Positions 8,604 to 17,801 are shown, numbered from the stretch's first letter. The stretch: 64,000 bases of DNA from Solwaraspora sp. WMMD406 (GCF_029626025.1 NZ_JARUBF010000001.1:2728001-2792000); one strand, 5' to 3'. The notes: a model not told the origin generated them from the letters alone. Made by a program: numbers and translations.

Positions 8604-9065
8604 TCAGGACCTGCCGATGCTCATCTCAGTGGCGAAGAACCGTTCCAGAAACGCTGCCTGTTCCGGCAGCGTGCGGGGCGGGACGCGGCGAAACCAGCCG
8701 ACCTCGTCAGCCTGCTCGTCGGCGGCCAGCAGGGTGCCGCTCGGCGTCGCTTCGAACGCGATGCCGACCGGCCAGCCACGGTATCCCTCCCGCAACAGTG
8801 ACGGGTACTCGATGTATCCGAGCATTCGGCCGACCGTCACGGCCACCCCGAGTTCACGCCGGGCGATCCGCCGGACCGCGTCGTGGAGGTGTTCGCCGAA
8901 GTGCACTGTCCCACCAGGTAGGTGCCATTTCCCCTGGGCTGGCGGAACAGCCCGCTTGGTCAGCACGACACCGCGCGAGTCGACGCACACCACCTCGGCG
9001 GTCAGTCGCGGCACCTTGCTGTAGATGTCGGCGAACTCGGCGGCCGAGAACGGATGCTTCTCCAC
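8604..9065 (-). CDS. Nudix hydrolase, GDP-mannose hydrolase-like
   Basis: A 153-residue protein with a Nudix box at about residues 51-74: GGTVHFGEHLHDAVRRIARR followed by ELGV. The canonical REUXEE is replaced by RIARRE, a variation resembling GDP-mannose mannosyl hydrolases (G-x5-E-x7-R-x4-E-L-G). That suggests a nucleotide-sugar substrate, in keeping with the polysaccharide genes around it. The GTG at 9065 is preceded by GAGGCGG. It is the last gene of the reverse operon, nine bases after the glycoside-hydrolase-like gene. Substrate assignment is inference. Confidence 0.75.
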   Translation of the reverse strand: MEKHPFSAAEFADIYSKVPRLTAEVVCVDSRGVVLTKRAVPPAQGKWHLPGGTVHFGEHLHDAVRRIARRELGVAVTVGRMLGYIEYPSLLREGYRGWPVGIAFEATPSGTLLAADEQADEVGWFRRVPPRTLPEQAAFLERFFATEMSIGRS

Positions 9066-9074
9066 TGATCCGCC

Positions 9075-10571
9075 TCAGTCGACTTCGGCGAGGATCGAAT
9101 CGGGGGAGCCGGTGGCACGCAGCAGCATCGGACGGTCCGAGATGGTGACTTCGCCGCTGGCCGGGGCGAGGTCGACGCCGGCCGCGCCCGCGCGCAGACT
9201 CGGCACCGGTGAGACCCGCAGATCGTCGTTGAACTCGCTGGACCAGACGACCAGGGTGCTCTCCGCACCCTGCTGGAACGCCACCCCGGTCAGCCCGTCG
9301 CGGTCGACCGGGGTGACGGTGGCACCCCGCGCGGCGATCGCCAGACTTTCGAACATCCGGCCGGCCTCCCGTTCCGTACCGTCAGGTTCGAGCAGGCCGT
9401 AGCGGACCTCGCTGCCGGCCCGGTTGTTCGGGTTGTAGCCCAGCGGCAGCCACATCACCTGCCGGATGCCACCGGCCAGCAGCATCGTGGAGACCTTGAC
9501 GACCTCTTCGGCCCGGCTGATGTCGTCGCCGTCGCCGTCGCGCCAGAACTGTCCGACTTCCCACGCCTCGATCGGTACGTCGGCCGGGTTCTCCGCCGCC
9601 AGGTAGTCCAACAGCGCCGGTACGCCGTCGAAGTGCTCGTAGTAGTGCACCTGGCGCAACTGCACGATCCCGTCGTCGATCAGTCGCTCGGTGGCGGCCA
9701 GGAACGCGACGTTACGCGCGTTGGTCTCGTCGGCCAGCGCGGTCCGCAGCGTCTCGATCGCGTCCACCTCGGGGATCTTGCGGCCCCGGGTGCCGATGCG
9801 ACGCTGGAAGTACGCGTTGTAGGCGGCGATCGCCTCGTCGTCGCGGCCGGCGCGGACCAGCCGGTCGACCACCCCGAAGCCGTACGCGACGCTGCTGATG
9901 CCGGAGTCGACCACCACGGCGTCCGGGTTGGCCTCGTGCACCGCCTCGGCGGCGGCGGTGACCAGGGTGACGTACTCCTCGGGGGTGCCGCGCCAGTACT
10001 GCGGGGCGTTCACCTCGTTCTCGATCGCGTACTGCCGGACGCCGTACGGCGTGTACCGGCGTACCACTTCGGAGACGAACCGCTGGTAGGCGGCCATGTC
10101 CAGGGGCATCGTCGACTCGGTCTTGTTGGCCTGGCCGCGCAGGTACTCCGGGGTGCCGCCGGTGGCCCAGCACATCTCGGTGCGGATCTTGATGTTGAGC
10201 GCGATGCCGAGTTCACGACTGCGCTGGGCGATACGGTCCAACTCGGTCCAGTCCGGCTGGCCGGCGACCGGCTCGATGCTGCACCAGCTGATCTCGTGGT
10301 ACGTCGCCGACCCGGACAGCTTGCGCAGGTACGGCAGGAACTCGTCGTAGCGGTTCCAGTCCCAGTGCGCGCCGAACGGGTGGGTGTCGGCCGGGTACGG
10401 CGGCAGGTCTGGCAGCGGCGCGCCGCTCGGCGGTGCCGGCGGTGCTGTCGGCGCGGGTAACGGGCTGGCGTCGTCGTCGCCGCTGGTGCAGCCGGCGAGC
10501 AGCAGCAGTACGCCGAGCGCAGCCGCGACGCCGCGCCGGCCCGCAGCGTTCAGTCGGGTAACGGTGGTCAC
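9075..10571 (-). CDS. Glycoside hydrolase-like lipoprotein (clan GH-A fold)
   Basis: A 498-residue protein with a lipoprotein signal ending LLLLAGC (lipobox, Cys near residue 27), then a Pro-rich linker and a TIM-barrel domain. The motif AIENEVN (general acid/base Glu after Asn) and a later EAWEVGQFW (candidate nucleophile Glu) fit clan GH-A glycosidases such as GH39. It is probably anchored on the outer membrane face and may trim or degrade the secreted polymer. The GTG start overlaps the sulfotransferase stop by four bases; longer ORF versions run through that gene and are not credible. Confidence 0.75.
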   Translation of the reverse strand: MTTVTRLNAAGRRGVAAALGVLLLLAGCTSGDDDASPLPAPTAPPAPPSGAPLPDLPPYPADTHPFGAHWDWNRYDEFLPYLRKLSGSATYHEISWCSIEPVAGQPDWTELDRIAQRSRELGIALNIKIRTEMCWATGGTPEYLRGQANKTESTMPLDMAAYQRFVSEVVRRYTPYGVRQYAIENEVNAPQYWRGTPEEYVTLVTAAAEAVHEANPDAVVVDSGISSVAYGFGVVDRLVRAGRDDEAIAAYNAYFQRRIGTRGRKIPEVDAIETLRTALADETNARNVAFLAATERLIDDGIVQLRQVHYYEHFDGVPALLDYLAAENPADVPIEAWEVGQFWRDGDGDDISRAEEVVKVSTMLLAGGIRQVMWLPLGYNPNNRAGSEVRYGLLEPDGTEREAGRMFESLAIAARGATVTPVDRDGLTGVAFQQGAESTLVVWSSEFNDDLRVSPVPSLRAGAAGVDLAPASGEVTISDRPMLLRATGSPDSILAEVD

Positions 10572-11386
10572 CGATAACCCAGTTCGCGCAGCATGCGGCC
10601 GGAGAAGACGGCGACGAGCAGGCGCAGGAACGGATCGAGTTCGCGCCGGTGGCTGCCGACCCGGGAGCCGTAGATGGCCGAGTCGGTGCCGGCGGCAGTC
10701 CGCCGACGGTCGGCTTCGGCGGTGTACTTGCCGGCCACGTCGTGTGGCTTGTCGACGTAGTCGAGCACGCCGTCCTCCCAGGGTTCGCCGAGGAACTCGA
10801 ACAGCGCCCGCATCGACTTCTCCGGCTCGCGTACCGCGTCCTCGTAGCGCAGTTCGTAGTACCGGTCGGCGGGCAGGTCGGCGGCCATCGCGCGGGCGGT
10901 ACGGATGTAGCGCGGCCATTTGACCACGCACTTCACCGCCGACCAGTAGCCGAACCGTTTGCGGTGCGAGACCACCACGTCCCGGCCGTCGCGGATGACG
11001 TGCACGATCTGCGCGTCGGGGAAGACTTCGGTGACGAAGTCCAGCGAGATCGCGTACAGCGGGGTCTTGTCGGCCCACCGGGCCTTGCCCCGGCCCTCGG
11101 CGTAGTCGGCGTGCACGCCGCCGAAGAAGTCGGCGATGCGGCGCAGCCAGTCCTCCCGGGGGAAGCCGAACCGGGCCAGCCGCTCCCAGTCGGACCCGAC
11201 GATGCGCCGCAGGTCCGGCAGGAACCGGGTCTCCGGTCCGCAGGAGATCCGCGAGTGCGAGTCGAGCACCAGCCGCAAGAACGTGGTGCCGGAGCGCTGA
11301 CAGCCGACCAGGAAGATGGGGGCCGTCGGCGACGGCGTCACGTCGGTGGTGGTCTGCTCGGCGGTCTCGGTCTCGGTCTCGGTCAC
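10568..11386 (-). CDS. Sulfotransferase 2
   Basis: A 272-residue protein with the 5'-PAPS loop FLVGCQRSGTTFLRLVLDSH (about residues 25-44) and the 3'-phosphate motif VHVIRDGRDVVVSHRKRF. These are textbook Sulfotransfer_1/3 signatures. GTG at 11386 follows GGAAAGGACC and overlaps the upstream gene's stop by four bases (GTGA). Together with the genes on either side it forms a tightly coupled reverse operon. Acceptor unknown; a carbohydrate is likely from context. Confidence 0.85.
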   Translation of the reverse strand: MTETETETAEQTTTDVTPSPTAPIFLVGCQRSGTTFLRLVLDSHSRISCGPETRFLPDLRRIVGSDWERLARFGFPREDWLRRIADFFGGVHADYAEGRGKARWADKTPLYAISLDFVTEVFPDAQIVHVIRDGRDVVVSHRKRFGYWSAVKCVVKWPRYIRTARAMAADLPADRYYELRYEDAVREPEKSMRALFEFLGEPWEDGVLDYVDKPHDVAGKYTAEADRRRTAAGTDSAIYGSRVGSHRRELDPFLRLLVAVFSGRMLRELGYR

Positions 11387-12396
11387 GGGTCGGTCCTTTC
11401 CACGCTCACCGGGGTACGCCGGTCGGTGTCGGCTTGTCGAGGTGGGGTGGCGGAAGCAGGTGGGGTGGCGGGAGCCGGTGGGTCACCGGCGAGGCGGGAG
11501 TTCAGGCGGGCGGTGAGGTCGTCGCAGAGCGTACGGACCGCCGGGTCGATCGGCAGCGGTTGGCGGCGCGGCGCGCGGGGGGCGATGTGCGCGGACAACT
11601 CCGGCCGGTACGCCAGCCCGAGGAAGTCACAGAGTCGGCGGACCTGCGCGGCCGGGTCGGCGATCAGCGCGTCGTAGGAGCTGAGCAGGACGTCGTCGCG
11701 GCGGTCCAGGCCGAGCCGGTAGTACAGGCTGTTGCGCACGTACCAGAACAGTGCGGCGGCCGTGTACCGGTCCATCGTGCGGTAGTCGAAGCCGTGGATG
11801 AGTTCGTAGGTGTCGGCGTCGAGGCGTTGGCCCTGCCAGCGCCGGCCGATGGTGCCGTCGGCGATGGTGGCCAGCGCTCGCAGGTTGGCGTCGCCGAACT
11901 TGGCGACCTCCGACCGGGCCCGGTCGTCGACGTCGCGCCAGGCCCAGATCGCCCGGCCGGGTGCCGTGCCGGGCAGGGCGAGCAGTTCGTCCACCCGGTG
12001 GCTGTCGCACAGCGGCTTGACCAGGACGTACGCGTGGCGGCTGCGACGCACGACGGCGGTGAGCACGGCGTCGTCGCGCAACTGGAAGCGGTGGAAGACC
12101 CGTCGGTCGTTCTCGTTGCGTACCTCGAACTCGGGCGCGGTTTCCAACCCCCGGACCAGCATGTTGGTCCCGGACCGCTGCAGGCCGACGAGATAGACCG
12201 GTACGGCCTGGCCACGGGGTACGCCGTGGCGTCGACGCCAGCGCAGTTTACGCCAGGCGGTGCCGGCCCGGTCCACCGGGTTGAGCCGGTCCTCCTCGAC
12301 GAGCCGGCGCAGACCTTCGGTCCGGATCCACCGGGCGTGCCGGGCGACGCGCCGCGCGGTCCATGCCAGAGCCGAGGGCTCATCGTCGTGTCTCAC
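11383..12396 (-). CDS. Sulfotransferase 3 (divergent)
   Basis: A 337-residue protein with YLVGLQRSGTNMLVRGLE (about residues 63-80), the PAPS-binding loop with Thr-Asn instead of Thr-Thr. The 3'-phosphate region is IWAWRDVDDRARS. The start GTG at 12396 follows GAGGAGG. It is the first gene of the reverse operon and diverges from the GT4 gene at 12659. It is more distant from the classical family than the other four sulfotransferases here, so substrate and even activity are less certain. Confidence 0.75.
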   Translation of the reverse strand: MRHDDEPSALAWTARRVARHARWIRTEGLRRLVEEDRLNPVDRAGTAWRKLRWRRRHGVPRGQAVPVYLVGLQRSGTNMLVRGLETAPEFEVRNENDRRVFHRFQLRDDAVLTAVVRRSRHAYVLVKPLCDSHRVDELLALPGTAPGRAIWAWRDVDDRARSEVAKFGDANLRALATIADGTIGRRWQGQRLDADTYELIHGFDYRTMDRYTAAALFWYVRNSLYYRLGLDRRDDVLLSSYDALIADPAAQVRRLCDFLGLAYRPELSAHIAPRAPRRQPLPIDPAVRTLCDDLTARLNSRLAGDPPAPATPPASATPPRQADTDRRTPVSVERTDP

Positions 12397-12658
12397 CGGT
12401 CCTCCTCGTAGCGGTCTCCAGCCGTCGTGGCCAGGCTGGGGCGAGGTCGGGCCGGGGCCAGGCTACCTACAGATCGGGGCGAAATGCCAGGCCAGGGACT
12501 GGTCAGCCACACGAGATCATCCGATCAGCTAGTTGGCGATTCGGTGCTGGACTATCTCCGCGTCGGTGCATAGCGTGTGGCAGCAGCCGGGGGACGGGAG
12601 TCCTGAGCCACCATAACCGGGTGGACGCACCCCGGGATCGAGCGAGCGGGCCGGACTG

Positions 12659-13909
12659 ATGCGTGTCCTCCATGTGAACAAGTTCCTCTATCGCCGTGGC
12701 GGTGCCGAGGGATATCTGCTTGACCTTGCCGACCTACAACGGTCCGCTGGGGACGAGGTCGCCTTTTTCGGGATGACTCACCCCGACAACGACAATTCGC
12801 TGCCGTACGCCGGGCATTTCCCGCCGTACGTCGAACTGGAACCGCCGCCGCGCGGCCTGGCGCCCCGGATCGCCGCCGCCGGCCGGATGATCTGGTCCCC
12901 GGCGAGTCGGCGCGGCCTGGCCCAGGTGATCGCCGACTTCGCCCCCGATGTGATCCATCTGCACAACATCTACCACCAGCTGTCACCATCGGTGTTGGCC
13001 GCCGCCCGGTCCGCCGGGGTGCCGTGCGTGCTGACCATGCACGACTACAAGCTGGCCTGCCCCAGCTACCAGCTGCTCGACCAGGGCAAGGTCTGCCAGG
13101 CGTGTGTCAGCGGCGGTCCGCTACACGCCGCGCGGCGCAGGTGCAAGGACGGATCGGTATCCGCCAGTACGCTACTCGCGGTGGAGACCTGGATGCACCG
13201 ACAGTTACGGTCCTACGACCCGGTAGGGGTGTTCGTCAGCCCCAGCCGGTTCCTCGCCGACGTGATGGCGCGGGCCGGGGTCTACCCGGACCGGATACAG
13301 GTGATCAACCACTTCGTCGACACGGCCGGCATCGCGGTCAAATCGCAGGCCGGTGGGGGAGTGCTGTTCGCCGGCCGGATCTCCCCGGAGAAGGGAGTGG
13401 ACGTGTTGATCGAAGCGGTCGCGGCCCTGCCCGCCGACGTCGCGATCGACGTCGCCGGCGACGGCCCGGCGCTGCCGGCGGTACGTGCGCTCGCCGAGCG
13501 CGTCGTGCCCGGTCGGGTACGGTTCCACGGCCGGGTCGACAAGTCACGCCTGCAGGAGCTGACCCGGGCGGCGGCGGTCGTGGCCGTGCCGTCGCGCTGG
13601 CACGAGAACCAGCCGATGGCGGTGCTGGAGGCGTTCGCCTGCGGGGTCCCGGTGGTCGGCACCGACCTGGGCGGTCTGCCGGAGCTGATCACCGCCGGCG
13701 TGGACGGCGAGGTCGTCCCGGCCGACGACCCGGCCGCGCTCGGCGCGGCACTGGGCAAACTGGTCGCCGACGCCGACCGGGCGTACGCGATGGGCCGGGC
13801 CGCCCGCGACAGGATCGACCGTGACTTCCCGCCGGAGCTGCATCTGACCCGGCTCCGCGACGCCTACCTGGCGGCGGCCCGTGTCGTGCCGGCCGGAGGG
13901 CGACGATGA
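12659..13909 (+). CDS. Glycosyltransferase family 4
   Basis: A 416-residue GT-B protein. It shows the N-terminal MRVLHVNKFLYRRGGAEGYL (start of the acceptor domain with GGAE) and the donor-binding Rossmann region VLFAGRISPEKGVDVLIEA (about residues 235-253). A C-terminal E-x7-E region follows: MAVLEAFACGVPVVGTDLGG. These are the hallmarks of retaining GT4 enzymes. A Cys-rich insert CPSYQLLDQGKVCQACVSGG matches the subgroup of GT4 proteins with four conserved cysteines (CxxC-like, possibly metal-binding). It overlaps the next sulfotransferase by four bases (ATGA). Confidence 0.85.
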   Translation: MRVLHVNKFLYRRGGAEGYLLDLADLQRSAGDEVAFFGMTHPDNDNSLPYAGHFPPYVELEPPPRGLAPRIAAAGRMIWSPASRRGLAQVIADFAPDVIHLHNIYHQLSPSVLAAARSAGVPCVLTMHDYKLACPSYQLLDQGKVCQACVSGGPLHAARRRCKDGSVSASTLLAVETWMHRQLRSYDPVGVFVSPSRFLADVMARAGVYPDRIQVINHFVDTAGIAVKSQAGGGVLFAGRISPEKGVDVLIEAVAALPADVAIDVAGDGPALPAVRALAERVVPGRVRFHGRVDKSRLQELTRAAAVVAVPSRWHENQPMAVLEAFACGVPVVGTDLGGLPELITAGVDGEVVPADDPAALGAALGKLVADADRAYAMGRAARDRIDRDFPPELHLTRLRDAYLAAARVVPAGGRR

Positions 13910-15057
13910 ACCCGACCACCCCGCCTCCGGTACGGGTGCTCTACCTGGCTGGCAGCGGCCGCAGCGGCAGCACCCTGATCACCACCGTTCTCGGACAGCT
14001 CGACGGCGGTTTCGCCGCCGGTGAACTGCGCTACCTGTGGCAGCGGGGCATCTTCGACAACCGCCCGTGTGGCTGCGGTGCGGCGTTCGACGACTGTCCC
14101 GTCTGGCGTTCGGTCCTCGCCGATCTGCCCGGCGGTGCCGGCCGTTCCGAGCTGTCCGGCCGTTCCGAGCTGTCCGGCCGTTCCGAGCTGTCCGGCCGTT
14201 CCGAGCTGTCCGGCGGTGCCGAGTTGTCCGGCGGTGCCGAGTTGTCCGGCCCCGCTGGTGCGCCGGACGCGTCTGGGATCGCCCGGCGGTTGCGGACCCG
14301 GCTGCGGATGCGGGACCTGCCGGCGTTGCTGCGCCGCGTGTCGACCGGACGCCGGGCCGTGCCGGAACACCCCGACGACGCGGCGATCGCCGCGCTCTAC
14401 CTGGCGATCGCCCGCCAGGTTCGCCGGTCCGGCCCCGGGCCCGTGGTGGTGGTCGACTCGTCGAAACTGCCGCCGTACGGTGCGCTGCTGCGGGACCTGC
14501 CTGGGATCGACCTGCGGGTGCTGCACCTGGTCCGGGATCCGCGCGGCACCGCGTTCTCCTGGCGCCGTCGGCGCGGCTTGGACGGATCCGGCGACGAGCG
14601 GCTGATGAGCCGTCCGCCGGTGTGGAAGGCGGCGCTGCTGTGGCGCGTCTGGAACGCCGCCACCCGCCGGCTGTTCGAGTCCGCCGGACCCGAGCGTTAC
14701 CTGCGGATCCGCTACGAGGACGTGGTCGCCGATCCGGCGGCCGGACTCCGCCGGATCGCCGAGTTCGCCGGCCTGGATCCGGCCGGTCTGCCGCTGGACG
14801 CCGACGGCCGGGTGCGGCTGGCTCCGACGCATTCGGTGGCCGGCAACCCGGCACGGCACCGTACCGGCGCCATCGCCATCACCGACGACGCCGAGTGGAT
14901 TCGGACGTTGTCCGGCTGGTCGTACGCCGTGGTCACCGCGGTCACGTGGCCACTGCTGCGCCGGTTCGGCTACCCGGTCCGCCGCCCGGCACCGGCACCT
15001 GAACGGACGCCGGTACCGCCGCCCAGCCCGGCCCTGACCAAGGAAGGCACGACCTGA
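13906..15057 (+). CDS. Sulfotransferase 4 with hexapeptide repeat insert
   Basis: A 383-residue protein. The PAPS loop is YLAGSGRSGSTLITTVLGQL (about residues 12-31), and the 3'-phosphate motif is LHLVRDPRGTAFSWRRRRG (about 203-221). The Cys-containing stretch RPCGCGAAFDDCPVW after the loop is typical of a bacterial sulfotransferase subgroup. Between them, at about residues 79-114, lie six hexapeptide repeats (four GRSELS, two GGAELS) encoded by an 18-base tandem array. The repeats should form a flexible loop and may vary between strains. Translation is coupled on both sides (ATGA before, TGATG after). Confidence 0.85.
   Translation: MNPTTPPPVRVLYLAGSGRSGSTLITTVLGQLDGGFAAGELRYLWQRGIFDNRPCGCGAAFDDCPVWRSVLADLPGGAGRSELSGRSELSGRSELSGRSELSGGAELSGGAELSGPAGAPDASGIARRLRTRLRMRDLPALLRRVSTGRRAVPEHPDDAAIAALYLAIARQVRRSGPGPVVVVDSSKLPPYGALLRDLPGIDLRVLHLVRDPRGTAFSWRRRRGLDGSGDERLMSRPPVWKAALLWRVWNAATRRLFESAGPERYLRIRYEDVVADPAAGLRRIAEFAGLDPAGLPLDADGRVRLAPTHSVAGNPARHRTGAIAITDDAEWIRTLSGWSYAVVTAVTWPLLRRFGYPVRRPAPAPERTPVPPPSPALTKEGTT
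14140..14247 (+). repeat. 18-bp in-frame tandem array (4 + 2 copies)
   Basis: Four perfect copies of GGCCGTTCCGAGCTGTCC (14140-14211) are followed by two perfect copies of the diverged unit GGCGGTGCCGAGTTGTCC (14212-14247). The unit is a multiple of three, so copy change keeps the frame of the sulfotransferase gene. Confidence 0.95.
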
Positions 15058-15962
15058 TGCTGTCCGTCGTCGTCGGCACCGGCCGCTGCGGATCCACCCT
15101 GGTGCAGGAGATCCTGGCCCGGCACCCAGCGGTCGGATTCGTCTCCGGACTGGACGACAAGCTGCCCCGACTCAACCTCGCCGGCCGACGCAACGGCCGA
15201 CTCTACCGCCGGTCGGCCCCCCGGCCCGCCGGGATGACGTCCCTGGGACACAGCCGCCGGCTGCTGGAACGGGGACGACTGCGGGTCGCTCCGTCCGAGG
15301 CGTACCAATTGATCGACCGTCAGGTGATGGCCGGCTACTCGAAGCCCTGCCGGGACCTGCGCGCCGACGATCTCACCCCGTACGTGGCGCAGCGGCTGCG
15401 TGCCTTCTTCGACCGGCGGATCGAGGCGCAAGGCTGCCAGACGTTGCTGCAGCACGTCACCGGGTGGCCGCGTACCGGCTGGCTGCACGCCGCGTACCCG
15501 GACCTGAAGGTGATCAACGTGGTCCGCGACGGCCGGGCGGTGACCAACTCCTGGCTGCAGATGGGCTGGTGGGACGGGTGGCGAGGGCCGGACAACTGGT
15601 TCCTCGGTCCGTTGCCGGCGGACCTGCGCGCCGAATGGGAGGAAGCCGACCAGTCCTTCCCGGTGCTGGCCGCGCTCGGCTGGAAGATGCTGATGGCGTC
15701 CTTCGCGCAGGCCCGCGCGGCCCATCCGGTCGGCCAGTGGCTCGACGTACGGTACGAGGACCTGCTCGTTGCCCCGCGTGACGAGATCGCCCGGATGCTG
15801 GAGTTCCTCGGACTCGACTGGTCACCCGCGTTCGACCGCGGCTTCCGGCGCTACGAGTTCCACGGCGGGCGGGGCGCGGCGTACCAGCGGGAGCTGGGGC
15901 CGACCCAGTTGGCGGCCGTGGACCGGGTGCTGGAGAAGGCTCTGGCGGAGTGGGGCTACTGA
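15057..15962 (+). CDS. Sulfotransferase 5
   Basis: A 301-residue protein that begins almost at the PAPS loop: VVGTGRCGSTLVQEILARHP (residues 4-23). The 3'-phosphate motif is VINVVRDGRAVTNSWLQMGW (about 150-169). The C-terminal half has YEDLLVAPRDEIARMLEFLG, the conserved end-region of Sulfotransfer_3 proteins. The start codon shares one base with the previous stop (TGATG). It closes the GT4-sulfotransferase-sulfotransferase operon. Confidence 0.85.
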   Translation: MLSVVVGTGRCGSTLVQEILARHPAVGFVSGLDDKLPRLNLAGRRNGRLYRRSAPRPAGMTSLGHSRRLLERGRLRVAPSEAYQLIDRQVMAGYSKPCRDLRADDLTPYVAQRLRAFFDRRIEAQGCQTLLQHVTGWPRTGWLHAAYPDLKVINVVRDGRAVTNSWLQMGWWDGWRGPDNWFLGPLPADLRAEWEEADQSFPVLAALGWKMLMASFAQARAAHPVGQWLDVRYEDLLVAPRDEIARMLEFLGLDWSPAFDRGFRRYEFHGGRGAAYQRELGPTQLAAVDRVLEKALAEWGY

Positions 15963-16307
15963 CCGTCCCGGCCCCTACCGTTGGTGCCGGCGGCGGCTTA
16001 GAGTGATGCTGGCAGGCCCCGACGCGGGCCGGTGTCCGGGCGGGAGGCGCAACCCGCCCGGTCGCTGTGGGTGGATCGGCTGGGTGACCAGGTGGATCCG
16101 CGCCGCCGCGATCGTCACCGGACGTACGGGTGCCCGCTGGCGTTTCCGTACCAACCGCTCGGAGCACCGTCGGTGGCCGAGCAAGCACCTCGGACTGACA
16201 CCTCGCGCCGGTCCACCGTACGCCGCCGACCAGACCGGCGGCGGTCAATCGTGCGCCGCCGACGCGGCGCAGGTCGGAATCCCAGCCACGACTATGGGAG
16301 AAGGACC
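15963..16307. other. Intergenic region, no gene seen
   Basis: 345 bases between sulfotransferase 5 and the isomerase-like gene. No convincing coding frame, repeat or RNA is seen. The only clear element is the ribosome-binding site GGGAGAAGG (about 16296-16304) ahead of the next ATG, so it presumably holds that gene's promoter. Confidence 0.5.
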
Positions 16308-17315
16308 ATGGCGCGACCCATCACGCTCTTCACCGGCCAGTGGGCCGACCTGCCGTTCGAGGAAGTGTGCAGGCTGGCCTCGGAATGGGGCTACGACGGC
16401 CTGGAGATCGCCTGCTGGGGCGACCATTTCGAGGTCGACCGGGCACTCGCCGAGGACGACTACGTCGAGCGCAAGCTGCAGACCCTGGCCAAGTACAACC
16501 TCAAGGTGTACACGATCTCCAACCACCTGCTCGGCCAGGCCGTGTGCGACCACCCGATCGACGAGCGTCATCAGGGGATCCTGTCAGCCCGGATCTGGGG
16601 CGACGGGGAGCCCGAAGGGGTCCGGCAGCGGGCCGCCGAAGAGATGAAGGACACCGCCCGCGCGGCGGCCAAGCTCGGAGTGTCCACGGTCGTCGGATTC
16701 ACCGGATCGTCGATCTGGCACACCCTGGCCATGTTCCCGCCGGTGCCGCCGGCGATGATCGAGCGGGGCTACCAGGACTTCGCCGACCGGTGGAACCCGA
16801 TCCTCGACGTGTTCGACGAGGTCGGCGTCCGGTTCGCGCACGAGGTGCATCCGAGCGAGATCGCCTACGACTACTGGACGACCCGGCGCACCCTGGACGC
16901 GATCGGGCACCGGCCCGCGTTCGGCCTCAACTGGGACCCCTCGCACTTCGTCTGGCAGGAGCTGGACCCGGTCAACTTCATCCTCGAGTTCGCCGACCGG
17001 ATCTACCACGTCGACTGCAAGGACGCCAAGGTGCGCACCGGAGACGGCCGTCGTGGGCGGCTCGCTTCCCATCTTCCTTGGGCGGACCTGCGTCGCGGCT
17101 GGGACTTCGTCTCCACCGGACACGGCGACGTCCCCTGGGAGGACTGCTTCCGGGCATTGAACGCGATCGGCTACGACGGACCGATCTCGGTCGAGTGGGA
17201 GGACGCCGGGATGGATCGACTGGTCGGTGCGCCCGAGGCGCTGCAGTTCGTCCGTCGGCTCGCCTTCGACGCGCCGACGGCGGCCTTCGACGCCGCGTTC
17301 TCCAGCGGGGACTGA
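16308..17315 (+). CDS. Sugar phosphate isomerase/epimerase family protein (xylose isomerase-like TIM barrel)
   Basis: A 335-residue single-domain protein. The motifs [42 protein letters not shown] and ISVEWEDAG are the metal-site Glu/His/Asp/Glu positions of the AP_endonuc_2/IolE-IolI superfamily. A divalent-metal-dependent isomerase or epimerase of a sugar or inositol derivative is likely; the exact substrate cannot be read. The ATG at 16308 follows GGGAGAAGG. The gene stands alone and ends at a strong hairpin shared with a convergent gene. Confidence 0.8.
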   Translation: MARPITLFTGQWADLPFEEVCRLASEWGYDGLEIACWGDHFEVDRALAEDDYVERKLQTLAKYNLKVYTISNHLLGQAVCDHPIDERHQGILSARIWGDGEPEGVRQRAAEEMKDTARAAAKLGVSTVVGFTGSSIWHTLAMFPPVPPAMIERGYQDFADRWNPILDVFDEVGVRFAHEVHPSEIAYDYWTTRRTLDAIGHRPAFGLNWDPSHFVWQELDPVNFILEFADRIYHVDCKDAKVRTGDGRRGRLASHLPWADLRRGWDFVSTGHGDVPWEDCFRALNAIGYDGPISVEWEDAGMDRLVGAPEALQFVRRLAFDAPTAAFDAAFSSGD

Positions 17316-17327
17316 CGTCGAACCGAC

Positions 17328-17366
17328 GAGAGCCGGTCACCGTGCGCCGCACGGTGACCGGCTCTC
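17328..17366. terminator. Bidirectional hairpin terminator
   Basis: GAGAGCCGGTCACCGTGCG (17328-17346) is perfectly complementary to 17348-17366. It lies 12 bases after the isomerase-like stop and just beyond the convergent membrane-protein gene, so it can end transcription from both sides. No T-tract, as usual in actinomycetes. Confidence 0.85.
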
Positions 17367-17381
17367 GCGTCGATACGGGTG

Positions 17382-17801
17382 TCAGCTGGCGCCGGAGGCC
17401 GGGCTCGCACCCTTGCCGGTGGAGCTGCTGCGCCCCACCGACGTGCCTGAGCCCGACGCGGTCGACGCCGCCGTGCCGTTCGCCGTACCACCGGTCGGCG
17501 TGCTGCCGGATCCGGTGACCCCGGCACCAGCGAGGCTGCCTCCACCGGTCGAGGAGGTGGTGTCGTGGTGGTCGTGGCCGTTGAGCTTCTCACCGAGGCG
17601 AGTGTGGCTCAGCCGTTCCCGACCTTCGACGTAGAGCCGGTTGGCCTGTGCCTGGGCTACCCCGGCGGCCTCCTGCACCGTGGGGTGGTCCATGACCTTG
17701 CGGGCGTTGAGCACCAGTTCGTCGTACTTCTCTCGGCCGGCGCGGGCGCCCAGGACGAAACCCACGGCCACCCCGCCGATGAACCAAAGCTTTCCGCGCA
17801 T
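17382..17801 (-). CDS. YtxH-like small membrane protein
   Basis: A 139-residue protein beginning MRGKLWFIGGVAVGFVLGAR, a single transmembrane helix with a Gly-rich face. An amphipathic AGREKYDEL helix and a long Ser/Thr/Gly-rich tail (about residues 80-139) follow. This is the layout of actinobacterial YtxH-domain proteins, whose function is not known. It is convergent with the isomerase-like gene across the terminator. Confidence 0.7.
   Translation of the reverse strand: MRGKLWFIGGVAVGFVLGARAGREKYDELVLNARKVMDHPTVQEAAGVAQAQANRLYVEGRERLSHTRLGEKLNGHDHHDTTSSTGGGSLAGAGVTGSGSTPTGGTANGTAASTASGSGTSVGRSSSTGKGASPASGAS

Noticed and set aside
14140-14247. CRISPR-like array
   Set aside because: The units are directly adjacent 18-mers without spacers and lie in frame in a sulfotransferase gene.
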